The notes below the pieces were generated by a model. The model saw nothing but the letters and a program-made list of their open reading frames with translations, ran no database searches and was not told the origin of the DNA. DNA of 64,000 bases from Hoeflea_A sp965228435 (GTDB lineage Bacteria > Pseudomonadota > Alphaproteobacteria > Rhizobiales > Rhizobiaceae), in the NCBI GenBank assembly GCA_965228435.1, contig OZ245818.1:7378001-7442000 (forward strand). The letters are read 5' to 3'. Of this stretch, positions 1 through 9,800 are shown piece by piece. The position numbers and the translations under genes were made by a program. Numbering within the stretch: position 1 is the first letter of the stretch; each line of letters starts with the position of its first letter.

Positions 1-774
1 CCTTACGATCTGGCAACTTTGGATCTTCTGGCTTCGAGGTTGCCACCGGTCTGGGTTTCCGGTGGGGAAATGCCCTACCTGCTTGGGACCGATACCCAGG
101 GCGCCGACATGCTGTCACTGATCCTGTACGGGCTGCGAACTTCGCTCACCGTCGGTGTTCTGGCAGTGTTGCTTTCGTGCACGCTCGGAACGATTCTGGG
201 TTTGATCGCAGCATGGTACGAAGGGCCGATCGGGGCCATCGTGATGCGCGCAGCCGACGTTCAGTTTACCTTCCCGGCCATCGTGCTCGCCCTACTGTTC
301 GGAGGACTGTCGCGAGCCTTCATGCCGCCCTCAGCGGTTGCGGACCTTGCCATGCCAATGGTGGTGATCGCACTTGGGCTATCGCACTGGCCGCATTTCG
401 CCCGCCTCGTTCGCGGTGCGACACTTGTGGAGAAGAACAAGGACTATGTCGCCGCAGCCCGCCTGTCAGGCCGAGGCGCCAGCTTCATATTGCGTCGCCA
501 TGTGCTTCGTAATGTCATCAATCCGATTGCCGTGCTTGCGACCCTGGACATCGCCTTCGCCGTCATGGGCGAAGCTACGCTCAGCTTTCTGGGGTTCGGC
601 CTGCCACCCACCGAACCCTCGCTCGGCACGCTGATCCGTATCGGTTACGGCTATCTCTTCTCCGGCGATTGGTGGCTGGTGATCTTTCCCGCGGGGGCAC
701 TGATGGCGTTGATCGTGGGGGTCAATCTGTTCGGGGATTGGTTGCGCGAAGCGCTGAACCCGAAGTTGCGGTGA
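1..774 (+). CDS. Dipeptide/oligopeptide ABC transporter permease (DppC/OppC type), 5' end outside window
   Basis: The reading frame is open from base 1 (Pro-Tyr-Asp-Leu...), so the true start lies upstream of the window. The visible 257 residues form the usual DppC/OppC core: a segment with the family phrase LGTDTQGAD, several hydrophobic membrane helices, and the cytoplasmic EAA-type loop (AAARLSGRGASFILRRH) that contacts the ATPase. It ends in a typical permease tail. The protein should be an inner-membrane subunit importing peptides or similar small molecules. The next gene (hyuA) follows about 15 nt later, so the transporter may feed the hydantoinase-type enzyme; that link is inferred. 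The partner permease, ATPases and binding protein are not in view. Confidence 0.9.
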   Translation, partial: PYDLATLDLLASRLPPVWVSGGEMPYLLGTDTQGADMLSLILYGLRTSLTVGVLAVLLSCTLGTILGLIAAWYEGPIGAIVMRAADVQFTFPAIVLALLFGGLSRAFMPPSAVADLAMPMVVIALGLSHWPHFARLVRGATLVEKNKDYVAAARLSGRGASFILRRHVLRNVINPIAVLATLDIAFAVMGEATLSFLGFGLPPTEPSLGTLIRIGYGYLFSGDWWLVIFPAGALMALIVGVNLFGDWLREALNPKLR

Positions 775-789
775 ACGGAAAGGATGAAC

Positions 790-2829
790 ATGCGTATCGG
801 TATCGATGTGGGTGGCACATTCACTGACTTTGTCCTGACCGGCCAGAACCTCGACCAGCCAATCACGTGGAAAGAGCCCGGCATACCCACTGATCCTGCA
901 GCTTCGGTGCTCAACGGCTTATCACCATTGCTCTCCGCTGTTGACGCGAACGCGGCGGATGTGGAAGGCGTCGTGCATGGCGCCACTTTGGCGCTCAACG
1001 CCGTTATCCAGCGCCGAGGCGCACGGGTGGGCCTGATTGTCAGCCAAGGCTTTGGCGACATGCTGACACTGCGTCGAGGCGGGCTCCCTCAGAGCTCCAA
1101 CTACAAGGCTCCAAAACCCGAGCCGCTGGTGCCACGTCCGCGAGTCCATGAAATTCCCGCACGCCTGCGTCCTGATGGAAGCGCCGTTCTTACACCCACG
1201 GCGGCAGATATCGATCAAGTGGCTGAGGCCGTTCTTGCTGACAAGGTGGATGCGCTGGCCGTTGTCGTCATCAACTCCTATGCCCATCCAAAGATGGAAA
1301 GCGATCTTGCAGCGGCGCTTCGACAACGGCTGCCGGGGGTGCTGGTGACAGCATCCGCTGAGTTGTGGCCGGAAGTGCGCGAATTCGAACGGGCATTGGT
1401 GACAGTGATGAATGGATACATTCACCCACTGATGGACCAATACTACAGCCGTCTGGCCGACGGTCTGGCCGAGGTCGGACTTGATGCAAGCCTTGATATT
1501 GCCACCTCAACCGGTGGTGTGATCGGAGTGAATGTCGCGCGCGTGCGTCCAGTTGAGACATTGGTGTCAGGTCCGGCTGCCGGCGTGTCCGCCGCCGCCC
1601 GGCTCGCCGCCGCCTCGGGGGTCAAAAGCGCGATTTGTTTCGACATGGGAGGAACATCCAGCGACATTGCTGTTGTTCGCGATGGCACTCCTGAAATTGC
1701 GACAGAGACCCAGATCGAAGATCATCCATTGATCCTACCCGTCATCGGTGTGACCGCGATCGGCGCTGGTGGGGGGTCGTTGGGCTGGGTCGATCCGCAA
1801 GGCGTGTTGAAGGTTGGCCCCGAAAGCGCGGGTGCGGATCCTGGACCAGCCTGTTACGGCAAAGGCGGTGCGGACCCGACTGTGACAGACGCATGGTTGG
1901 CCCTTGGATATCTCAATCCCCATCACTTCCTTGGTGGACGGATGCAACTGGATGCGCAGGCCGCGTCAGAAGCATTGGCCCGCCTTGGAGCCAAGATTGA
2001 CATTTCAGGGGAGGACACACCGCAACGTGCGGCTGCGGCCATGATGCGCATCGCGACCGCTCGAATGGCCACGGAGATTGGCAAGGCCATGGCGCATCGC
2101 GGCGTCGATCCTGCTGATTTCACTCTGATCGCCTACGGCGGTGCCGGACCGACACAAGCAGCACACCTCGCCTCGGCGGCGCGACTTCGCGACGTGATCA
2201 TCGCGCCGGGCCCTGCCACTTTCTGCGCGTTCGGTGCCGTCAGCAACGGTCTCAGGCGCGACTTTTCACGCTCGAACCGACTGTTGCTGGCCGACAGCGC
2301 TGCAGCGCGCGGCCCGATCGCTGCCGCGCTGGAAGAGATGCAGGTCGAAGCGAGGGCGTGGGCTGAACAGGAAAACCGGCCAATAGCTGAGGCTAAGATG
2401 ACAGTTCACGCCGACATGCAATATCCGCGGACGGCAATCGAACTGTCGGTCGAAGTGAAGGGCACCGCGACACCAGAAACATTGACCGAGCTGTTCCACG
2501 CTGAACACGAACGGCTCTACGGGTTTCGGGACATGACCAGTCCCGTTCATCTGACCACATTGCGCCTGACGGTGGGTTATGCTCCGCCTGAAGTCACATC
2601 TGCAACCGTTGCCCCGGGAGAGACGCCCGCCCCTGGGGACCATCGACATGTACAATGGGAGGAAGGTGCAATTGAAACACCCGTCTATCCCGCCCCCCTG
2701 CCCGCGCAGGCACTCATCCCCGGCCCGGCGCTAATTGAACTTTCCGACGCCACCGTCGTCGTACCGCCTGGCTGGCAGCTCACCGGTGAAGCCAACGGTG
2801 CCATGCGGCTGACGAGAACGGGAGTTTGA
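790..2829 (+). CDS. hyuA: Hydantoinase/oxoprolinase subunit A (HyuA family)
   Basis: Predicted ATP-dependent amide-ring opening subunit of the hydantoinase A/5-oxoprolinase/acetone carboxylase beta family, working with HyuB. The N-terminus carries the actin-like phosphate-binding motif DVGGTFTD, and a second one, FDMGGTSSD, sits near residue 285. About 679 residues is normal for the family. Two ATGs lie close together (784 and 790); the 790 start is preferred because GGAAAGG at 777-783 is then 6 nt upstream and the protein begins MRIGIDVGG as in relatives. It lies between the peptide permease and hyuB. The substrate (hydantoin, N-methylhydantoin, oxoproline or another) cannot be read from sequence. 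Confidence 0.9.
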   Translation: MRIGIDVGGTFTDFVLTGQNLDQPITWKEPGIPTDPAASVLNGLSPLLSAVDANAADVEGVVHGATLALNAVIQRRGARVGLIVSQGFGDMLTLRRGGLPQSSNYKAPKPEPLVPRPRVHEIPARLRPDGSAVLTPTAADIDQVAEAVLADKVDALAVVVINSYAHPKMESDLAAALRQRLPGVLVTASAELWPEVREFERALVTVMNGYIHPLMDQYYSRLADGLAEVGLDASLDIATSTGGVIGVNVARVRPVETLVSGPAAGVSAAARLAAASGVKSAICFDMGGTSSDIAVVRDGTPEIATETQIEDHPLILPVIGVTAIGAGGGSLGWVDPQGVLKVGPESAGADPGPACYGKGGADPTVTDAWLALGYLNPHHFLGGRMQLDAQAASEALARLGAKIDISGEDTPQRAAAAMMRIATARMATEIGKAMAHRGVDPADFTLIAYGGAGPTQAAHLASAARLRDVIIAPGPATFCAFGAVSNGLRRDFSRSNRLLLADSAAARGPIAAALEEMQVEARAWAEQENRPIAEAKMTVHADMQYPRTAIELSVEVKGTATPETLTELFHAEHERLYGFRDMTSPVHLTTLRLTVGYAPPEVTSATVAPGETPAPGDHRHVQWEEGAIETPVYPAPLPAQALIPGPALIELSDATVVVPPGWQLTGEANGAMRLTRTGV

Positions 2830-2832
2830 ACG

Positions 2833-4851
2833 ATGAATCCTGTGACCCTCGAAATCCTCAACACCCAGGTTGCTGCCGCTACCGAGGAAATGGCGCTGAC
2901 CCTGCGCCGAACCGCCCGCTCGCTCTATGTCAAGGAGGCAGTGGATTTCGGCGTCGCCCTGATGACGCCCGATGGCCGCGTGTTCGGTTCTCCGCGCGAC
3001 TTCGGCTCAGCTCTGATGGACTTGCACTTGCAGCCGACCCTTGACGCCTTGGGCGAGCCGTTGGAGGACGGCGACGTGCTGTTCACCAACCATCCTTATA
3101 TGACGGCTGGCCTGGTGAGCCATACGCCTGATCTGACGCTTGTCCGACCCTATTTCGTTGATGGCGTGCTGGTCGCCTACGGCTATTGCTTCGTCCACTC
3201 CACCGACATTGGCGGCAAGGTCCCTTCGAGCGTATCACCGACCAACACCGAACTGTTCCAGGAAGGCCTGCTGATCCCGCCTGTCAAGCTGTTACGGCGA
3301 GGCGAGAGGAACGAGGAAATCCTGCGACTGTATCGCGCCAATGTGCGAACTCCCGACCTGAATGTCCATGACATCAATGCCATGATTGCAGCCATGGAGA
3401 CCGGGCGTCAGCGCGTCGTGGCGATGGCTGCCCAGCATGGGCGCGACCAGTTCATTGCCGCCCAGGAAGCCTTGCTCGACTATGCAGCGGAAAAGGCCCG
3501 CGCCGTCCTGCGGCAGCTGCCAGATGGAACCTATACGTTTCACGACTTCATCGATGATGACGCGGTCTCCCCGGTCCCCGTGCGCTTCGCCGTAGAAATG
3601 ACGGTGACGGACGGCAAGCTGCACCTCGATTTCAGTGCCTCCGATCCGCAGACCCCTTCCGCCTTCAATGTCCCGACCCTGGGACAACGCCATGCCTGGC
3701 TGACGGTTCGTGTGCTGCACTTTGTCACCACGCATGATCAGAACACGCCGATGAATGCAGGGATTTTCCGTGACGTCTCCACCACGTTGCGAAAGGGCAG
3801 CGTTCTCGATCCGGTGTTCCCGGCACCGGTGGGCGTTCGCGCGGCGTCTGCATATCGTTTGAACGATGCGGTGACCGGCGCTTTCGCCCGTGCCCTGCCC
3901 GACGAACTGCCATGCCCTTCGGGTGGCGCCATGGTTCCAGTGGTCCTTGCCGAGTTTGATGCTGCAACCGGAGGCAAGAACGTCCTGGTTCTCAATCCGG
4001 TCATCGTCGGCTCCGGCGCGCGGCACGGATCAGACGGTTATGACGGCGTGGACGGGTCTCTCTCCACCATCCGAAACACGCCCATTGAAAAAAGCGAGCT
4101 CGAAGCGCAGGTCGATATCCTGGAATACGGTTTGAACCGTGACAGTGCGGGACCGGGCCGCTGGCGTGGTGGAATGGGCCTTCGCTTCACGTTTCGGGTA
4201 ACGCAGGGCGGAAGTGCTGTTCTGGGGCGCGGACTGGAACGCTTCTATTTCCGTCCCTGGGGCATGGCAGGAGGGCAGCCCGGTGCCAACATGCGGGTCA
4301 TCCGTAATATCGGCACCAATCGGGAGCAGAGCCTGGGCAAGATCGACATCGTTTATCTTGACGAGGGAGACACGATCAGCTTTCTCACCCCTGGCGGAGG
4401 CGGTTACGGCGATCCCTTTCTTCGCGACCCGACGGCCGTGGCGGAAGACGTCGCTTCCGGTTGGGTCTCAATTGAGGCCGCAAAACGTGACTACGGTGTT
4501 GCGTTCGATGCCAACGGCACGGTCGACATCGCCGGCACGGATCAGCTACGCGCCGCGCGCCCGATCCGCGATCCCGTCGACGTGCCCTTCGACTTCGGAC
4601 CCGAACGAAACGCTTGGGACCAGGTCTTCACGTCGGATCGCATGGCGGCGCTAAACGAATCGATTTACGCGTTGCCGTTGTCGATCCGCGCCGAAAAACG
4701 TGCCGCCCTCTTCCGCGAAGTGGTGCCTGCCCTTTTTGACCCCGATGCGCGCGCCGCAAGACGCGTTCTCGTTGACACTGCTGCTGCTGCAAACATGCTG
4801 GACCGATTGCTGGATGAGCGAGCCTCCGGCGATCGTGCCGATCAGAGCTAG
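2833..4851 (+). CDS. hyuB: Hydantoinase subunit B (HyuB family)
   Basis: Partner of HyuA in the hydantoinase B/oxoprolinase superfamily. The 672 residues cover the whole family length, beginning with NPVTLEILNTQV, with the central TNHPYMTAG and HSTDIGG segments and the glycine-rich C-terminal part (GPGRWRGG, LTPGGGGYGDP) characteristic of HyuB. The start 3 nt after the hyuA stop is supported by GGGAG at about 2820. Translational coupling and adjacency indicate a two-subunit enzyme encoded in one operon with the upstream transporter. The gene is intact; nothing suggests regulation within the operon, and no clear terminator follows. Confidence 0.9.
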   Translation: MNPVTLEILNTQVAAATEEMALTLRRTARSLYVKEAVDFGVALMTPDGRVFGSPRDFGSALMDLHLQPTLDALGEPLEDGDVLFTNHPYMTAGLVSHTPDLTLVRPYFVDGVLVAYGYCFVHSTDIGGKVPSSVSPTNTELFQEGLLIPPVKLLRRGERNEEILRLYRANVRTPDLNVHDINAMIAAMETGRQRVVAMAAQHGRDQFIAAQEALLDYAAEKARAVLRQLPDGTYTFHDFIDDDAVSPVPVRFAVEMTVTDGKLHLDFSASDPQTPSAFNVPTLGQRHAWLTVRVLHFVTTHDQNTPMNAGIFRDVSTTLRKGSVLDPVFPAPVGVRAASAYRLNDAVTGAFARALPDELPCPSGGAMVPVVLAEFDAATGGKNVLVLNPVIVGSGARHGSDGYDGVDGSLSTIRNTPIEKSELEAQVDILEYGLNRDSAGPGRWRGGMGLRFTFRVTQGGSAVLGRGLERFYFRPWGMAGGQPGANMRVIRNIGTNREQSLGKIDIVYLDEGDTISFLTPGGGGYGDPFLRDPTAVAEDVASGWVSIEAAKRDYGVAFDANGTVDIAGTDQLRAARPIRDPVDVPFDFGPERNAWDQVFTSDRMAALNESIYALPLSIRAEKRAALFREVVPALFDPDARAARRVLVDTAAAANMLDRLLDERASGDRADQS

Positions 4852-5152
4852 CATTCTAGGACCAATCCGAACGCCAGACCTTTACGTATCTTTACATTAG
4901 CGAAATGCCGCTGAAATGCCGGGCGTTTAGCCTTTGCACGTATAGATTTTGATGCTGCGTTGCAACATAACCTGTTGACAACGTCAATTGACAGTGTCAA
5001 GTTCCCTTCAGCGCACGCTCGACACGATATATTTATTTCGTTCATATCCTTGTTTGATATATATAGCGCCACCATATACTCAGCCAGACTATGTCAACAA
5101 TGTCCGTGCGGCCATTCCGTCCGGGCGCATAAGCCGGGGTCGGGGACCTTTC
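4852..5152. other. 301-bp intergenic region upstream of the PadR-RND operon
   Basis: AT-richer than its surroundings, between the hyuB stop and the padR start. It contains the paired palindrome at 4975-5000 (listed separately) and several AT-rich hexamers (TATATT at 5028-5033, TATATATA near 5057-5065) that could be -10 elements. I found no convincing gene here and no clear terminator for the hyu operon. A frame running from 4988 into padR is treated as an upstream extension, not as coding. Confidence 0.6.
4975..5000. promoter_or_regulatory. Two abutting 13-bp palindromes, candidate PadR operator
   Basis: Two perfect inverted repeats lie end to end: TTGAC-AAC-GTCAA (4975-4987) and TTGACA-G-TGTCAA (4988-5000). 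The 26 bases together are themselves almost palindromic, centred on GTCAATTGAC (4983-4992). They lie 153 bp before the padR start, and each begins with a TTGACA that could also serve as a -35 hexamer. PadR proteins generally repress their own operons by binding dyads in the promoter, so these are the best operator candidates. This is inference from position and symmetry. Confidence 0.6.
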
Positions 5153-5707
5153 ATGAACGTACGCACTGTCTGCCTGGCGATTCTGCATTTTTCAGACGCC
5201 ACGGGCTATGAAATCAAGAAGATGTCGACCGAGGAGCAATTCTCCTATTTCGTCGACGCCAGCTTCGGCTCCATCTATCCGGCGCTTTCCAGGCTGCAGG
5301 ACGATGAGTGCGTGACGGTGCGCGAAGAGTATGAGTCCGGCAAACCGCCCCGCAAGATCTACTCGATCACGGACAAGGGACGGCAGGAACTGATCGAGTC
5401 GCTCGAAGTGGTGCCCCGTCCGGATTCCTTCAAATCGGAATTTTTGCTCACTGCCCTGTGTTCCGAACTCATCGACGGCGAAACTCTCACCCGGGCAATC
5501 GACAAAAGAATCAAAGACCTGCAAGAAAAACTTACGATGCTCGATTCGGTGAACGCCTGCTCCATGGGCGGACCTCCGGGCATGAAATGGATCGCGGAGT
5601 ACGGCCGTGCAGTGACACAGGCCAGCCTCGATCATCTTCTCAATCATAGACAAGAACTGGAAGCCCTGGGCCGGCCTCGTGTGACGACCCCGGAAGCCGC
5701 CGAGTAA
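5153..5707 (+). CDS. PadR family transcriptional regulator
   Basis: A 184-residue DNA-binding repressor of the PadR family. The N-terminal winged helix is recognisable from the family pattern TGYEIKK followed by SFGSIYPALSRLQDD and the wing GKPPRKIYSITDKGR; the C-terminal half (about residues 95-170) is a helical dimerisation domain. The frame stays open back to 4988, but the family's proteins start a few residues before the first helix, so the ATG at 5153 is chosen. It is followed 20 nt later by the RND adaptor gene, and the paired palindrome upstream suggests autoregulation of the padR-RND operon. The inducing ligand is unknown. Confidence 0.88.
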   Translation: MNVRTVCLAILHFSDATGYEIKKMSTEEQFSYFVDASFGSIYPALSRLQDDECVTVREEYESGKPPRKIYSITDKGRQELIESLEVVPRPDSFKSEFLLTALCSELIDGETLTRAIDKRIKDLQEKLTMLDSVNACSMGGPPGMKWIAEYGRAVTQASLDHLLNHRQELEALGRPRVTTPEAAE

Positions 5708-5727
5708 CGCGACAGGAGAGCGCAACA

Positions 5728-6852
5728 ATGGCATTTCGTATCAAAGGCTCACACATCGCCGCCCTGGTGATTGCCGGCGCGGTTCTGGGGTGGATGGGCA
5801 CCGGAACGGTCGTCGTTGGCGGCCAGGCCAATTCCGAAAACGCCGTGCCACCGCCAGCCGAGCGGCAGTCGGCGGACGACGCGCTGTTCAAGGTGCGCTA
5901 TGTCTCGGTCACGCCGGAAGTGCGGCCCGAGCTTTTGCTGGTGCGCGGTCGCACCGAGGCCGATACGGTGGTCCCGGTCCGTGCTGAGACCGCTGGAACT
6001 GTTGAAAAACGGTTGGTATCCAAGGGCGACAAGGTAAAAATCGGCGATCTGGTGTGCCAGCTCGACAGGGGCGTTCGTGAGGCCGCCGTTGAACGGGCAA
6101 CAGCGGCGCTGGACCAGGCAATCTTCGATTACGAGGGCGCGACCGAATTGCGCAAGAAGGGCTTTGCATCCGAGACCCGGATCAAGGCTTTGAAAGCTGC
6201 GCTCGACGGGGCCCATTGGACCCTGGCGGAGGCCAAGCGAGAACTGTCCCACACGGATATTCTCGCCACGGCAGACGGCATCGTGCAGGACCCCATCGCG
6301 GAAATCGGCGACAATCTTTCGATTGGTGATGTCTGCATCACGCTGATCAATGCCGACCCGATGCTGTTTATCGGCCAGGTTTCCGAACGGCAGGTCGGCG
6401 CGATTTCAGTGGGTGACCCGGGCCGCGTCGAAATGATTTCCGGCGAAACGGTCGATGGTGCGATACGCTATATCTCTCCTTCCGCGGATGCGGCGACACG
6501 CACATTTCTGATTGAGATCGAATTGCCAAACCCCGATCGCACCTTGCGCGACGGAGTGACGGCCTCTGCGTTGGTTCAGCTTGACGGTTCCGAGGCCTAC
6601 AGGGTCAAGCCGTCCTGGTTGACCCTCAATGATGGCGGAGAGATCGGTGTGCGTGTTGTCGATGACAATGACGTCGTGTCATTCCGCCAACTGAGGATCG
6701 TGGCCCATACGCCAGAAACCATGTGGGTGACGGGGCTCCAACCTGGTTCGCGCGTGATTACTGTGGGGCAGGACTATGTGATCCCCGGGCAAACCGTCGA
6801 ACCGGTCGCAGACGTAGCGGCATCGACCAAGAAGGCTGAGACCAACTCATGA
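5728..6852 (+). CDS. RND efflux system periplasmic adaptor (membrane fusion protein)
   Basis: HlyD/AcrA-type adaptor of 374 residues joining the RND pump to an outer-membrane channel. An N-terminal hydrophobic anchor (residues about 9-30) is followed by a biotinyl-lipoyl-like half-motif (AETAGTVEKRLVSKGDKVKIG, about 89-110), an alpha-helical hairpin (about 120-180), the second lipoyl half, and beta-barrel and membrane-proximal domains. There is no lipobox Cys, so anchoring is probably by the N-terminal helix. A good ribosome site (AGGAG) precedes the ATG. The stop overlaps the pump start by 4 nt, so both are translated together. No outer-membrane factor gene is present nearby; a shared TolC-like channel is likely. 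Confidence 0.9.
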   Translation: MAFRIKGSHIAALVIAGAVLGWMGTGTVVVGGQANSENAVPPPAERQSADDALFKVRYVSVTPEVRPELLLVRGRTEADTVVPVRAETAGTVEKRLVSKGDKVKIGDLVCQLDRGVREAAVERATAALDQAIFDYEGATELRKKGFASETRIKALKAALDGAHWTLAEAKRELSHTDILATADGIVQDPIAEIGDNLSIGDVCITLINADPMLFIGQVSERQVGAISVGDPGRVEMISGETVDGAIRYISPSADAATRTFLIEIELPNPDRTLRDGVTASALVQLDGSEAYRVKPSWLTLNDGGEIGVRVVDDNDVVSFRQLRIVAHTPETMWVTGLQPGSRVITVGQDYVIPGQTVEPVADVAASTKKAETNS

Positions 6853-9800
6853 CTTCCGCTCTTCAAGCTATCATTTCGCGACCGAAGACCGTCCTGACGT
6901 TGATGGTCTTCATGATCGCCGCCGGCATCATGTCCTATATCGGCGTCCCGAAGGAAGCCAATCCGGACATCGATGTACCTATCTACTATGTGTCCATCAG
7001 CCAACAGGGTATCTCGCCGAGCGATGGTGAGCGCCTTTTGGTGCGGCCGATGGAAACCCAGTTGCGCGGCTTGGACGGTCTCAAGGAGCTTACGGCAATT
7101 GCCTCCGAAGGCCATGCCGGCATCATCCTTGAGTTCAATATCGAAACCGACAAAGATGAGGTTCTGGCCGATATTCGTGACAAGGTCGACCAGGCCAAGG
7201 CCGACCTGCCCGCCGATGCGGACGAGCCGACGATCACGGAAACCAATTTCGCCCTCCAGCCGACGATTATCATTACGCTCTCCGGCGATGTTCCCGAACG
7301 GACGCTTACCAATCTGGCGAGGCGGTTGAAGGACGAGATCGAGGCCGTTTCCACGGTTCGCGAGGCAAGCCTGGCGGGCAATCGCGAAGAGTTGCTTGAA
7401 GTCGTCCTGGACCTGATGAAGCTGGAATCCTACGACATCACGCAGGATGAACTGCTGACGGCGCTGTCGCAGAACAACCAGCTGGTAGCCGCCGGCTTCA
7501 TCGATGACGGTAACGGTCGCTTCAATGTCAAGGTACCGGGGCTCGTCGAGAACGCACGAGACGTCTACGAAATTCCGATCAAGCAGAACGGCGAAGGCGT
7601 CGTGACGCTCGGTGAGGTGGCGGAGATCCGGCGGACCTTCAAGGATCCGTCCACCTTTACCCGCGTCAATGGTCAGCCGGCGATCTCCATCGAGGTCACC
7701 AAGCGTATCGGCACGAACATCATCGAAAACAACAACGAAGTTCGCGCGGTTGTTGAGGCGTTCACCAAAGACTGGCCGAGTTCCGTCAAGGTCAACTATC
7801 TGCTTGATCAGTCCAGCTTTATCTTCGAGGTCCTGGGATCGCTGCAATCGTCGATCATGACGGCCATCGTTCTGGTGATGATCTGTGTCGTGGGCACGCT
7901 CGGAATTCGCTCGGGACTGCTCGTCGGCCTTGCCATCCCCGGCTCCTTCATGCTGGCGTTCCTGATTCTGGGCGGCCTTGGCATGACCGTGAACATGATG
8001 GTCATGTTCGGCATGGTTCTGACCGTTGGCATGCTGGTCGACGGCGCGATCGTCGTCACCGAATATGCCGACCGCAAGATATCCGAGGGCATGACGCCGG
8101 CCGACGCCTACAAACGGGCATCAAAGCTGATGTTCTGGCCAGTGGTATCCTCCACTGCAACGACCCTTGCGGCCTTCCTCCCGCTTCTGCTGTGGCCGGG
8201 CGTCCCTGGCGAATTCATGAGCTATCTGCCTAGGATGGTCATCATCGTCCTCACGGCTTCGCTGATGACGGCTCTGGTTTTCCTTCCGGTGACCGGAACA
8301 GCGTTCGCGCAGGTGGCGGCCTTCGTGTCGAAGCGTTCAAGCGCGATAACCGCTATTTTTGTCGGCGGCATCGCCGCAGCCTTCGCTTACTTCGGACCCT
8401 TTGCCGAGTTCGACGCGACGATCCGTTCCGGCGGAGCCTCCCTGACAGGGTTCATCGCTCTTTTCCTCACCTACAGAATCGCTCGGTTCATCGCGTCCCG
8501 CCGCACAGAAAAGCCTGTGCAGGAACCCGATGAAGTTGCGCTGATGCTGTCGTCGAAGGCCCACCTGGACGTGAAACGCGTACCTGGCATCACGGGCGGC
8601 TACCTGCGCTTCCTGCGCTACGCGGCCGGAACGCTATGGGGCAATGTCCTGGTGATTTTCGCCATTTTGGGCGCAACGGCAGCCAGCTTCATGTTCTTCG
8701 CCGCAAACAACAAAGGCGTTGAGTTCTTCGTCGATGAGGAGCCCGATGTTGCCATCGTCATGGTCTCGGCTCGTGGCAATATGTCGGCATCTGAAATCCG
8801 CGACCTGGTTGGTGAAGTCGAAGCTGAAGTCCTTCAGGTCGAGGGCATCGAGAATGTCGTCATGTCGGCGACGGCGCCTGGAGGCGGCGGGGGCGGACTG
8901 CAAGTGCTGGGCGGCGTCCAGGACAAGCCGGCCGACGTTGTGGGTGAGTTGCAGATCGAGCTGGCCGACTATTGCTGCCGTCGAAAAGCCGTCGACATTT
9001 TCGAGGACATTCGCCAGCGAACCGCCGGCATGGCTGGCATCAAGGTCGAAGTCCGCAAAATCGAAGGTGGCCCGCCCACCGGCAAGGATGTTCGCGTCGA
9101 GGTGAAGTCGACGGATTATGACACCATGGTCGAAACCGTCGCCCGCATCCGTGACTTTGTCGACACCGTCGAGCTGTTGGCCGACCAGGAGGACGGACGT
9201 CCCCTGCCCGGCATCGAATGGCAGCTCGATGTCGATCGCGAGCAGGCCGGCCGGTACAATGCCGGTATCGTTCAGGTCGGATCGATGGTGCAGCTTGTGA
9301 CCAATGGTGTGCTTATCGGCACCTATCGCCCGAACGACTCGGAAGACGAGGTGGACATTCGCGTTCGACTGCCGCGTGACGAACGGACACTTGACCAGTT
9401 CGAGATTCTGAAGTTGCGCACCAGCAATGGTCAGGTTCCACTGTCGAACTTCATCGAGCGGTCTGCCCTGCCGAAGGTTTCATCGATAACCCGGCGCGAT
9501 GGCCTTTACGCCATGGACGTGAAGGCAAACGTTGCCGAGGGTGCGACGGTCGATGGTCGCCCGGCAACAGCCGATGATGCGGTGAAGGAAGTCCAGGCGT
9601 GGCTCGATACCCAGGAGTGGCCGGACAATGTCTTCCTGAAATTCCGTGGCGCCGATGAGGAGCAACGCGAATCGGGCGAGTTCCTGATGAAGGCGGCTGT
9701 CGCCGCGCTCTTCATGATGTTCATCATCCTGCTGACGCAGTTCAACTCGTTCTATCAAACGATCCTGACGCTCTCGACCGTCATACTCGCCATCTCCGGC

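Noticed and set aside
4975..4987. FNR-type box
   Set aside because: The FNR pattern TTGAT-N4-ATCAA has 14 bases with T/A at the inner positions; here the arms are TTGAC/GTCAA with a 3-nt centre.
4988..5152. N-terminal extension of the PadR protein
   Set aside because: The extra 55 residues have no counterpart in the family and would place the operator palindromes at the edge of coding sequence; the ATG at 5153 fits the winged helix.
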